This document shows positions 24,820 to 34,614 of a stretch of 44,418 nucleotides of DNA, one piece after another (the first letter of the stretch is position 1; each line of letters begins with the position of its first letter). The stretch is from Acidobacteriaceae bacterium (GTDB taxonomy: Bacteria; Acidobacteriota; Terriglobia; Terriglobales; Acidobacteriaceae). The position numbers and the translations under genes were made by a program. The notes below the pieces were generated by a model that had not been told where the DNA came from, did not search any database, and saw nothing but the letters and a program-made list of their open reading frames with translations. The stretch lies in contig JASHOY010000328.1 of assembly GCA_030038435.1 (NCBI GenBank), positions 1 through 44,418 of the forward strand, read 5' to 3'.

Positions 24820-26052
24820 ATGATGAGCCGGCGGGAATTTGGTTGGAAAGCAGTGGCCGCAGCCGCATTGGCGTCGCCAGGCGCGCGTTTCTATGGCCTT
24901 GATGCAGAGAAGAAAGTTTCTGCCCATGAACCTCTCATCACTGCACGCGAAATTGCGGAGATGGATCGCGGCTGGGTGTTGGCCGCGGCCAACAAGTACC
25001 TGACCGAGAAACCTATCACTATTACCGCGTATCACTCGCCGCGCAGCAAGGGCGGCAGGCACGATTATTTCTCCGAAGGCGATTATTGGTGGCTGAACCC
25101 GAAAGATCCGGGCGGCCCTTACATCCGGCGCGATGGCTATTCTGACCCCGCCAATTTCAATTCGGACCGCGAGGCGCTTATCCGCATGAGCCTGCAGGTG
25201 GCGGCGCTGATGTCGGCGTATCTGATGACGCACGATATACGCTACGCGCGACATGCTGCGCTGCATATGAAAGCATGGTTCCTCGATCCGGCCACAAAGA
25301 TGAACCCCTCGTTGACTTACGCGCAGGCCATCTGGGGCATAACCCCGGGGCGTGGCATTGGGATCATCGACACTCTGCACCTGGTTGAGGTGACGCGCGC
25401 GGCCATGCACCTGCACCGAACCGGAGCACTCACACCAGATGAAGTTGCGGGCGTGAAAACCTGGTTTGCCGAATATCTGAACTGGATGCGCACCTCCAAA
25501 AACGGCAGGGATGAGGAAGCCGCGAAGAATAATCACGGATCATCCTGGGTGGCGCAGGCGGCGGCCTTTGCGGCCTATACAGGGAATGAGGAATGCCTGG
25601 CGTTTTGCCGCGAGCGCTTCAAGAGCGCGCTGCTGCCCACGCAACTGGCGCCGAATGGAAGCTTTCCGCTGGAGCTGCGCAGAACCAAGCCTTACAGCTA
25701 TTCGCTCTTCGACCTGGATGTGTTGGCGATTGTGTGCCGGATTGCCTCGCTGGATTCGCCCGCGGCCGACGATTTATGGCAGTTCGCGCTGCCGGACGGC
25801 GATCGCTACAAGAATGCCGTCGATTTCATGTACCCGTATATCAAAGACAAAAGTAAATGGCCGTATAGACAAGACGTGGAGTACTGGGACGACCTGCCCA
25901 ACCGGCAGCCCAGCCTGCTTTTCGCAGGGCTGGCTTATCGCGAGCCGAAGTACATTGCGCTGTGGAAGATGCTGCCACCGATGCCCAGGACCGCAGAGAT
26001 TATCCGGAATTTCCCCGTGCGCCAGCCGCTGTTGTGGATTACGCCGGTATAA
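24820..26052 (+). CDS. Alginate-lyase-family polysaccharide lyase (PL5/PL38-like), Tat-exported
   Basis: 410 residues. The start MMSRREFGWKAVAAAALASP carries a twin-arginine signal and has GAGGAG 7 bases upstream. The mature protein is all-helical, of the (alpha/alpha) toroid type found in the alginate_lyase family: DYWWLNPKDPGGPYIRRDGY, LMTHDIRYARHAALHMKAWF, NPSLTYAQAIWGITPGRGIG. The NNH motif at 237-239 (AKNNHGSSW) and the Tyr-rich RRTKPYSYSLFDLD at 287-300 match the catalytic His and Tyr regions of PL5-like enzymes. PL38 members of this fold act on glucuronan, which would suit the neighbouring glucuronidases; alginate or another uronate polymer is possible. It follows the GH2 gene by 11 bases and ends the plus-strand run. 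Confidence 0.82.
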   Translation: MMSRREFGWKAVAAAALASPGARFYGLDAEKKVSAHEPLITAREIAEMDRGWVLAAANKYLTEKPITITAYHSPRSKGGRHDYFSEGDYWWLNPKDPGGPYIRRDGYSDPANFNSDREALIRMSLQVAALMSAYLMTHDIRYARHAALHMKAWFLDPATKMNPSLTYAQAIWGITPGRGIGIIDTLHLVEVTRAAMHLHRTGALTPDEVAGVKTWFAEYLNWMRTSKNGRDEEAAKNNHGSSWVAQAAAFAAYTGNEECLAFCRERFKSALLPTQLAPNGSFPLELRRTKPYSYSLFDLDVLAIVCRIASLDSPAADDLWQFALPDGDRYKNAVDFMYPYIKDKSKWPYRQDVEYWDDLPNRQPSLLFAGLAYREPKYIALWKMLPPMPRTAEIIRNFPVRQPLLWITPV

Positions 26053-26075
26053 CACTCGTGCAGTTGGAATGCCTG

Positions 26076-27377
26076 CTACCAGCTATGCACAGCGAGAATT
26101 GTTGGCGCACCGGTCTTACCCTCAATCACATTTACCTTGAGCACCGCCTCCAGGTTCCCATTCAAGAAGGCTTTTGGCATGCGGGCGCGCAACAAGGCCA
26201 GGTAACGGGGACTGGTGACAAACTGTGCCGCGGCTTCGGTTCCGTTGCGGCCGACACCGGCAAGCATCACGATCCAGCCGTCGATCGTAGGGTCGCGAAA
26301 GCGCGCAAGCACGGCATAATCATCGGCGCTCTCGTAAGGCAGCGACTGATCGCGTTCCCAATTCATCCCGGGGCGAAGGCGGTCTGCAATCTCCTCCTGG
26401 GCGCCGGGAATAAAAGAAAAGCGCAGCGGTTGCTGAAGGAGCATTGTCCATTGGTTGTTGTAAGCACCCAGCAGCACAACCGAGTGCTCGCGCAGCTCAG
26501 TGAGAGGCGTGGAGGGAGCCGAAGCCAGTTGCGTGGCTACTCCAACCCGGGAGAGTACTCCGCTGACCTGGGCTATGGCCAGCGCGCCCTGCCATGAGAC
26601 AAACGGGTAATCTATATCCCGGCTGGCGGTGGTGACCCCGGAATAATTCTTCTTGTCGGCAAAAACCACGCTGCCCGTGCAGACGATGATGCTCTGCTGA
26701 TTGTGCAGCACCGGCGCCCAGAATTCATCCACCACGGAAATTGGCGCATCAGCGCGAGTTTTCCACCAGAAACCTGTCCCCAGACCGAGCAGAAGCAAGG
26801 CTGGGAGAGAAAGCCAGAGCACCTGTTTCCAGCGCCTGGCGCCCTGCTCAGCGGGTTGCGTGACAACCGCGACCGTCGCATCCGCGGCAGGAATAAGGTG
26901 GATCGACTCGCCTTCTGCGGAATCCTGGCCGGTCTGCTGCACAAGATTCGAGTGCGGCTCCAGCACCGGCTGAAGATCGCTCAGGTTTTCGCCGAGATTC
27001 GCGTGGGTGCGAACAAATTCTGGCAGGTAGGAACCGGCGGGGAGCAATATACGGATGCCGGAGGGATGCCTCTGCTCGGAATAGTAGAGCAAAAGCCTCT
27101 TGCGCACCTCGCCCGCGGTGTAACGTACTACCGTATCGCTGTTCGTATCGTAGTCAGCGGGACGGTCAAAGACCTCCACGCCGAGCGTGCGCTCTTTGAG
27201 CAGATCGGCCTTTCCAGCTAGAGCATTCTCAACCACGTACCGCAACAGGGCAGGGTAGCGTTTGCTGTTGCAAAAGTGCGGACTGGCGAGAATCGCCTCC
27301 AGCTCGTGGAGTACCGCCTCCCGCTCGCTCCTGGTCTGTGGGTGCCAAGTTTCGTGAACGGAATGCGCGCTCTCCAT
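26076..27377 (-). CDS. Uncharacterised single-pass membrane protein with acidobacterial regulatory-type N domain
   Basis: 433 residues. The N-terminal 110 or so residues have the pattern ELEAILASPHFCNSKRYPAL, LKERTLGVEVFDRPADYDTN and VRYTAGEVRKRLLLYYSE. I recall this module from the N termini of many acidobacterial membrane proteins and putative regulators; it has a helix-turn-helix-like feel, but I know no proven function. A single membrane helix (WLSLPALLLLGLGTGFWW, about residue 190) is followed by a domain of about 230 residues that would lie outside the cytoplasm. I do not recognise that part. It is convergent with the end of the lyase gene, 23 bases away. A transmembrane sensor or regulator for the glycan locus is a guess from position and topology. 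The start ATG has only a close, weak AAAGG. Confidence 0.7.
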   Translation of the reverse strand: MESAHSVHETWHPQTRSEREAVLHELEAILASPHFCNSKRYPALLRYVVENALAGKADLLKERTLGVEVFDRPADYDTNSDTVVRYTAGEVRKRLLLYYSEQRHPSGIRILLPAGSYLPEFVRTHANLGENLSDLQPVLEPHSNLVQQTGQDSAEGESIHLIPAADATVAVVTQPAEQGARRWKQVLWLSLPALLLLGLGTGFWWKTRADAPISVVDEFWAPVLHNQQSIIVCTGSVVFADKKNYSGVTTASRDIDYPFVSWQGALAIAQVSGVLSRVGVATQLASAPSTPLTELREHSVVLLGAYNNQWTMLLQQPLRFSFIPGAQEEIADRLRPGMNWERDQSLPYESADDYAVLARFRDPTIDGWIVMLAGVGRNGTEAAAQFVTSPRYLALLRARMPKAFLNGNLEAVLKVNVIEGKTGAPTILAVHSW

Positions 27378-27532
27378 CGGCCTTTCGCATCATACCCGCC
27401 GTTTCCGCAGCGGCGCAACCTCCTTTTCGGTTGCCGCGGCCGGCTGGCCACGATCAGATTTGAACTTCCCATCCCGCGATTGCGTCTTCAGAACAACCCT
27501 GCCTGCTTCCGCAGACGTCTATCGAGACCCTG

Positions 27533-28579
27533 TCAGTCCATCGATATGTTCACCAGATCGCTCTTTTGAGAAGAAATCGGCTGTCGGGCGCGCCATGCCG
27601 GTACGGCCATGTTCTGGAGGCGCGCCAGGGCGTTGCCCAGATGCATAGAGCCACGGAGCACGTGCCCGGCCTTCAGGGGGCCGGCGATCTGCACTTGGCT
27701 GATCCAGTGCGCAGCCGCGCTGGCAGCGCAGCCGCATTGGGAACAGTCCGGATCGCCGCCGAACACACAAGGCTCGACGCGAGTGGTCAGATCAGCGGAA
27801 TAATTCCTGGAGAGGCGCGAAAATGTGCACTCTTGCGGTGATTGCGGTGGGTCCAGGAGGGCCTCGGCATAGCCGCGTCCGGTCAGCAATTTGGGATAGA
27901 GATTGCGCAGCCGGGGAAGCTCGGCGGCGACCAGGTGGCGCTGTGCCGGGGTGAGTCGCTCGCGGCTTTGCTCGCCGCGTTGCGGTGAATAGATGCTGAC
28001 CCAGATGTGACGAACTTCGTCGCGGCCGGCCCAGAAACGGACGTATTCCTCCAGGTAGGTCGGCCGCTCCAGCATCTGCGCCGTTATCGTCCAATGAATG
28101 TTCACGCGCCGGCCGCCGAGGTTGGAAAGGATGCGGTCGTATGTCGCGGGGTGCCGGCGAACATTGTGGTGCTCCGGCAGACCATCGATCGAGATGGCGG
28201 CCGTGAAGCGCGGCAACTTCATCCATTCCATGGGAATGGGAATAATCCCGCTGCTGACCACCATCGAGTAGATGTTGCGGGAGGCGAGCTCGGGAAGGAT
28301 GCGGCTCAATTCGCGGTGGCGGATCATGGGCTCGCCTCCCACCAGCGTAACGTGAAGGGGCCGGTGTTCGCGAACCAGGGAAATCACGCCGTCCACGAGC
28401 TGGTCGCCGCGATTGTCAACCAATTGGCGAAGCGTCAGTTCGCCGCCGAGATGGTTTTCGCCATAGGCGTAGCACCCCGGGCAGTGCAGCGGGCACTCGC
28501 GCGTGATTTCAATCGAGAGCATCGGGGTGTGACCCCGAAGGATCCTGCTCCACGTTTCAAAAATATGCTTGGCCCGCAA
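27533..28579 (-). CDS. Radical SAM protein with C-terminal Cys cluster
   Basis: 348 residues. The start is a TTG at 28579 with an excellent GGGAGG 5 bases upstream; no ATG or GTG fits. The CX3CX2C motif for the SAM-binding [4Fe-4S] cluster is at Cys29, Cys33 and Cys36 (RECPLHCPGCYAYG), followed by LVGGEPMIRH (GGE motif) and SIDGLPEHHNVRRHPATYDR. A later group (QECTF, EPCVFGG, PDCSQCGCAAS, about 250-290) supplies Cys ligands for a possible auxiliary SPASM-like cluster. The reaction is unknown; peptide modification and lipid or cofactor chemistry are all possible. It follows, and slightly overlaps, a small disrupted frame (28557-28782). The next gene on the strand, the membrane protein at 27377, starts 155 bases downstream. 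Confidence 0.87.
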   Translation of the reverse strand: MRAKHIFETWSRILRGHTPMLSIEITRECPLHCPGCYAYGENHLGGELTLRQLVDNRGDQLVDGVISLVREHRPLHVTLVGGEPMIRHRELSRILPELASRNIYSMVVSSGIIPIPMEWMKLPRFTAAISIDGLPEHHNVRRHPATYDRILSNLGGRRVNIHWTITAQMLERPTYLEEYVRFWAGRDEVRHIWVSIYSPQRGEQSRERLTPAQRHLVAAELPRLRNLYPKLLTGRGYAEALLDPPQSPQECTFSRLSRNYSADLTTRVEPCVFGGDPDCSQCGCAASAAAHWISQVQIAGPLKAGHVLRGSMHLGNALARLQNMAVPAWRARQPISSQKSDLVNISMD

Positions 28580-28782
28580 CTTGTCCTCCCAAAGGGGATG
28601 GAGAACGAATGACGTGCAACCTCTCTTTCACTAATAGACGGTTTAAGCAGCGCTTGGATTCGGGATTTTCTTCGGAGACGAGGTGCGCGATCGCGAAAAA
28701 CTCGAGCCGGCAAAGCGGCCGGACGGGAAAGCTGCCCGCGCGCCCCTTGTCTGCAATGATGATCGATATTAATTTTCACCAT
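28557..28782 (-). pseudogene. Possible frameshifted small ORF ahead of the radical SAM gene
   Basis: The ATG at 28782 has an ideal AGGAG 8 bases upstream and gives MVKINI, but its frame then turns Arg-rich. A neighbouring frame, open from 28775 to the TGA at 28557, reads much more like protein: IIIADKGRAGSFPVRPLCRL and then EFFAIAHLVSEENPESKR. A single frameshift near 28760 would join them as a protein of about 73 residues. The IADKGRA-type start resembles host-attachment (eRF1-domain) small proteins, from memory only. A chance open frame cannot be excluded. It overlaps the first seven codons of the radical SAM gene. Confidence 0.3.
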
Positions 28783-29195
28783 AGATTCATCTCCTCTCCA
28801 ATCCGAAACGCTCTAAATTGATTCTGTCCGGGTGAAATTTCTCCTTTGGTGCTGTCGCCGCATGAGCGCAAAGCCGAATGGAAAGGCAACCCTCGATTTC
28901 TCGAGACGCCGGCGGCCTGGTCGCCTGTTTTTTTCCCACCCGGCTGAAAAATTTCGGTTTTTCTGATTTTCTGTTGACTTTCTTTCTGCTTAAAAGCTAT
29001 CGTTTACCAATTTCGGTGGAAGGTCGCAGCGATCCCGATCCGAAAGTAGTCAAGAGACGCTCGTAATCGGAGACTTCATTCGGCCGCGCTGACGCTTCTG
29101 CCTGCGTGGCCAACATTCGGTGTGTGCCCCTGGCCTCGACTGGCAATTGCATTGCTTCCCTCAATTCCTCACATCCTCAAAAAGGGAGAAACATA
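28580..29195. other. 616-base divergent intergenic region
   Basis: This lies between the radical SAM gene (minus strand) and the receptor (plus strand). The left part holds the disrupted small frame at 28557-28782. The part from 28840 to 29060 is relatively AT-rich and contains a promoter candidate at 28974-29003. I see no other gene. Confidence 0.5.
28974..29003 (+). promoter_or_regulatory. Promoter candidate for the receptor at 29196
   Basis: CTGTTGACT supplies a near-perfect -35 (TTGACT, 28974-28979). TATCGT at 28998-29003, after an 18-base spacer, is a four-of-six -10. A leader of about 190 bases would result. The arrangement resembles the element upstream of the receptor at 489. Confidence 0.4.
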
Positions 29196-32100
29196 ATGAA
29201 TCACGCGATGAATTGGTTCAGCAAAGTGACGCCCCGTTTCGTTCCCGTCGCCGGCCTGGCCGGCCTCTGTATTCTGTTCCTCAGCTTTTCCGTCGCCGCC
29301 AAGGCGCAAAACGACGTCGGCTCCATCGTCGGTTTTGTCAGCGATCAGACCGGAGCCGTAATTCCCGGAGCCCAGGTCACCATCGTCAACGAGGGCACCG
29401 GCGAACGACGCGTGGTCACCACCGACGCTTCAGGCCATTACGCCGTGCCCAACCTGCAGCCCGCGATTTACACGATGATCGCCGAGGCCAAGGGCTTCCA
29501 GAAGTTTGTGAGCAGCCACAACACCCTGGCGTCGAACAGCACCATACAGATCAACGGCAAGCTTTCCGTCGGTGAGGCCAGCCAGACGGTGACAGTCAGC
29601 GGCACCGCGGAAGTGCTGCAGACCCAGTCGCCGGCCGTGCAAAGCGAAGTGACCGGGACACAAATCAATAAGGAGGAATTGAACGGCCGCAATCCTCTCT
29701 ACATGGCGCAACTGGTCCCCGGCGTAGTGAGCACTACCACCATGGCCGATCTCAATTTCGGCTTCAACAGCGGCGACTCCTTCGAAGTGAACGGCGCCCG
29801 GCAAAATGACACCAAGTACACGATCGACGGTGCCATGGCCTCGCGCACCCGCGGCGACAGCCAGATCATCGCCGGCGCCAATGTGGACTCGGTGCAGGAG
29901 ATGCAGGTGCTTACCAGTGACTACTCGGCGGAGTACGGCAGCGCTTCCGGCGCCCAGATCCGGGTAATCACCAAGAGCGGAACCCGCGACTTTCACGGCG
30001 CATTGTACGAGTACTTGCGCAACGCCGACCTCAACGCCAACACCTGGTCGCTCAACCACGCCAATGAGCCCCGGCAGCAATTCACCTATAACAATTTCGG
30101 CTTCGCTGCCGGCGGTCCGGTTTGGGCGCCGAAAATGCCCGTCCTCGACAAGCTTCGCGACAGGTTCTTCTTCTTTGTCAACGAGGACTGGGTCATCTTC
30201 CACCAGGGTATCCAGCAACTGATGGCCGTTCCCACATCGAGAATGCGGACCGGCGATTTCAGCGAGCTTCTCAATTCCAGCACTTCGGTCAACCCGTGGT
30301 ACAAAGCCGGAACCGTGGTGATCGACCCCGCCACCGGCAAACAAGCTGATTACAACGGCCAACCCAACGTGCTGCCGCCCGGCGAACTGAGCGCCAATGG
30401 CATCGGCATTATGAACTCGTATCCGACGCCCAACCTCACCACTTATCAGGGCACAAACAATTGGCTGGGAAATGCAGACCAGCCGCAGGACCAGCGCAAA
30501 GGCCAGGTCAACGGCGACCTGATCCTCGGCAACCATCATCTCGAGTTCCGGCGCTCCGACGACTCCTATACCGAGACGGCTCCCTACAACCAGAGCAACC
30601 CTGACGTGCCTCTGCTGTGGAGCCGGCCGAACCAGGACAATTCCCTGGGCTGGGTGTGGACGATCAACCCCACCACCGTCAACGAAGCCTGGACCAGCAT
30701 GAGCATTGACGACGTTTATATCAACGCGGATCCGATTGGCGTGGGGTATAACAGGGGCGCGTACGGAATCAACTTCCCCTACATCATCCCCAGTAACAAG
30801 AACGAGCCAAACCGGATCCCCACCGCGAACATGAACGACGCCTTCTCCAACATCCAGGGCGGTCCCTACCCGTCGCACTCGTCGGGCATCATCTACCAGG
30901 ATTCAGACAGCCTCACTAAGGTCATGCACAACCACACCTTCAAGGGTGGGTTCTTCCTCACCTATTGGGGAGAGAATGACAACGACCAGATTAACGTGAG
31001 CACGGTTCCGGGGGGCGCCAGCAACCAGAACGGCACCTTTAGTTTTACCGACAACCACAACGGTGTGAGCGGAGGCACCGGCGTCTCCATGGCCAACCTC
31101 GCCCTCGGCCTCGCCGACAGTTACACCGAGATCGGCACCAAGGCTTTTACTATGTGGCGCGGCTGGGTCTACGAGTATTTTGCACAGGACAACTGGCAGA
31201 TGACGCCCAAGTTCAACCTGAGCTATGGAGTTCGCATCACGTCAACCATTCCTGAGCATGCCATGTGGGGTAACGCCGATTTCTTCGATCCCGCATCCTA
31301 CTCGCTCTCCAGTGCACCGACCCTAAATGCCGCCGGCAACGTGATCCTGGGCACGGGGAACGCTTACGACGGTATGGTGATTCCAGGCTTCAGTTCTTTC
31401 CCGAGCTCGGCGGCCCAGCATGGAGTTGCCGCCGCGACAGCGTCGAACAACGCCTGCGCCGGCACGCCGTGCACGACCCTTTTCGCACCGAACTTGCCGA
31501 AGCAGTACATCGCCTCAACCAACCAGCCGCAGCCGCGCCTCGGATTTGCTTATCAGGTGCTTCCCACCACTGTGGTTCGCGCCGGAGTGGGCATGTTCGT
31601 GAGCAACAAAGGGCTCCTCGATAACGTCTTCCCCGGCGGCAACTCACCCTTCCAGCCCACCGAGGAAGTTTACAACGTCTCGGTCGACAATCCGGGCGCA
31701 TCGGTCACCACCGGGATCGAGCCGCCCCTCACCATCACCAGCCTCAATCGCCACCTCGTTCCGCCCACGCGCTGGAACTGGAACTTCACCATCGAGCAGG
31801 AGATCCCAACTGCCCAATCGGTCTTCCAGATCGCCTACGTCGGCGCGGTAGGGCGGCACAACTGGGATGTCATTGACATCAACCAGCCCACCGTTGGCGC
31901 TGAACAGGCCAGTCCGGGCGTCAATGTGTCCCTTCTACGTCCATACCGGGGCTTCACTTCCATCCAGCAGGAGCAGAGCGGCGTGAGCTCCGACTACAAC
32001 GCCCTGCAGGCCTCTTGGAGCAGCCACTTGCGCGGTGGTTCCTTGTTCGGCGCTTCCTACACCTGGTCCAAGAGCATGGATCAAAGCTCGAATTACCGCG

Positions 32101-32744
32101 ATATCGTCCCCGACAGCTATAACACGACCAACCTCTGGGCGCCTTCCGAGTACGACATCCCCCAGGTGGTAATGGTCAATTACCTCTGGGCTGAGCCCTT
32201 CTTCAGCGAAAAACGCGACCTCACGGGCCAGGTTCTTGGCGGTTGGCAGTTCGCCGGCAACGTCCAGATGCAGGACGGTGAACCCTGCGGCATTGGCACC
32301 GGCACCGACTACGCGGGGGTTGGCGAAGTGGGGAGCTTCGGCTGCGGCAGTGAAGGCGAGTTCTGGGTGAAGAACGGCAATCCCCAGCACCTTGGGGGCT
32401 TTGCCGGATACGCTAACAGCAGTAACGCGAAATTCTTCGCCACTACGAATTCCAGCGGCAATCCCATCTTCACGGCTCCGGCCGAAGGGACCTTCAACCT
32501 GCAGCACGGCGTGCGCGACGACATCCGTATGGCCGGCATCGAGAACTGGAATCTTTCACTGATCAAAAGCTTCCCCTTGACCGAGAGCACGGGCTTCGAG
32601 TTCCGGGCCGAGGCTTTCAACTTCATCAACCACCCCAACTGGTCCAATCCCAACATTAACCCTACTTCCGGCACCTTCGGCGAAGTGACAGGGAAAAACA
32701 GCGATAACCGCAACCTGCAGCTCGGACTTCGTTTCCACTTCTAG
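29196..32744 (+). CDS. Oar-like TonB-dependent receptor
   Basis: 1182 residues from the ATG at 29196, which has GGGAG 7 bases upstream; the frame is open further upstream but without a ribosome site. A signal peptide (VAGLAGLCILFLSFSVAAKAQ) is followed by a carboxypeptidase-regulatory-like domain (about 42-120, GSIVGFVSDQTGAVIPGAQV). The plug follows (INKEELNGRNPLYMAQLVPG, VDSVQEMQVLTSDYSAEYGS, IRVITKSGTRDFHGALYEYL), then a long barrel ending in LQLGLRFHF. It is shorter than the receptor at 14667 and only generally similar to it. It stands alone, convergent with nadB, so its substrate cannot be inferred from neighbours. Confidence 0.92.
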   Translation: MNHAMNWFSKVTPRFVPVAGLAGLCILFLSFSVAAKAQNDVGSIVGFVSDQTGAVIPGAQVTIVNEGTGERRVVTTDASGHYAVPNLQPAIYTMIAEAKGFQKFVSSHNTLASNSTIQINGKLSVGEASQTVTVSGTAEVLQTQSPAVQSEVTGTQINKEELNGRNPLYMAQLVPGVVSTTTMADLNFGFNSGDSFEVNGARQNDTKYTIDGAMASRTRGDSQIIAGANVDSVQEMQVLTSDYSAEYGSASGAQIRVITKSGTRDFHGALYEYLRNADLNANTWSLNHANEPRQQFTYNNFGFAAGGPVWAPKMPVLDKLRDRFFFFVNEDWVIFHQGIQQLMAVPTSRMRTGDFSELLNSSTSVNPWYKAGTVVIDPATGKQADYNGQPNVLPPGELSANGIGIMNSYPTPNLTTYQGTNNWLGNADQPQDQRKGQVNGDLILGNHHLEFRRSDDSYTETAPYNQSNPDVPLLWSRPNQDNSLGWVWTINPTTVNEAWTSMSIDDVYINADPIGVGYNRGAYGINFPYIIPSNKNEPNRIPTANMNDAFSNIQGGPYPSHSSGIIYQDSDSLTKVMHNHTFKGGFFLTYWGENDNDQINVSTVPGGASNQNGTFSFTDNHNGVSGGTGVSMANLALGLADSYTEIGTKAFTMWRGWVYEYFAQDNWQMTPKFNLSYGVRITSTIPEHAMWGNADFFDPASYSLSSAPTLNAAGNVILGTGNAYDGMVIPGFSSFPSSAAQHGVAAATASNNACAGTPCTTLFAPNLPKQYIASTNQPQPRLGFAYQVLPTTVVRAGVGMFVSNKGLLDNVFPGGNSPFQPTEEVYNVSVDNPGASVTTGIEPPLTITSLNRHLVPPTRWNWNFTIEQEIPTAQSVFQIAYVGAVGRHNWDVIDINQPTVGAEQASPGVNVSLLRPYRGFTSIQQEQSGVSSDYNALQASWSSHLRGGSLFGASYTWSKSMDQSSNYRDIVPDSYNTTNLWAPSEYDIPQVVMVNYLWAEPFFSEKRDLTGQVLGGWQFAGNVQMQDGEPCGIGTGTDYAGVGEVGSFGCGSEGEFWVKNGNPQHLGGFAGYANSSNAKFFATTNSSGNPIFTAPAEGTFNLQHGVRDDIRMAGIENWNLSLIKSFPLTESTGFEFRAEAFNFINHPNWSNPNINPTSGTFGEVTGKNSDNRNLQLGLRFHF

Positions 32745-32756
32745 CCTGGTTCCCAA

Positions 32757-32791
32757 CGCAGGGCCACTGAACTCGTTTCGGTGGCCTTGCG
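32757..32791. terminator. Bidirectional terminator-like hairpin between receptor and nadB
   Basis: A long stem pairs CGCAGGGCCACTGAA (32757-32771) with TTCGGTGGCCTTGCG (32777-32791), with two G-U type pairs and a loop of about five bases. It sits 12 bases after the receptor stop and 32 bases past the nadB stop, between convergent genes. There is no T-run on the plus strand, so it may only partly terminate or may stabilise 3' ends. Confidence 0.5.
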
Positions 32792-32822
32792 TGTGACTGC
32801 CGCAGGATTCTCACCCGCGGCT

Positions 32823-34433
<1,611 letters not shown>

Positions 34434-34500
34434 TTAATTTGAGGCTAACAGGTTGATGCTCAGTGGATAGTGGACGGTAGTGGGTCAATCTAAATGCCGC

Positions 34501-34575
34501 CTTGAAGGGTACGGGCTGCAGCCCGCATATCTAGATGCCATTTTCAATCGGTCTTTAGCCTCCGGACCAGGCTCA
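34501..34575. repeat. REP-like palindromic sequence
   Basis: AAGGGTACGGGCTGCAGCCCG contains a perfect 14-base palindrome (CGGGCTGCAGCCCG, 34512-34525). It is followed by GGTCTTTAGCCTCCGGACC (34550-34568), whose ends (GGTC and GACC) can pair. Similar chains of short GC-rich hairpins are, from memory, common between genes in acidobacteria. A related AAGGGCACGG start occurs at 43755. Confidence 0.45.
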
Positions 34576-34614
34576 CCTTCTTCGCTCTTCATTCTGGCTT
34601 TTCCGCAGCCTCTT

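Noticed and set aside
28609..28821. Plus-strand open frame of 70 codons in the receptor upstream region
   Set aside because: No ribosome site, and composition is not protein-like; the opposite strand gives a better candidate.
29430..30878. Open frame of 482 codons on the minus strand inside the receptor at 29196
   Set aside because: Same shadow effect; the sense strand has full receptor signatures.
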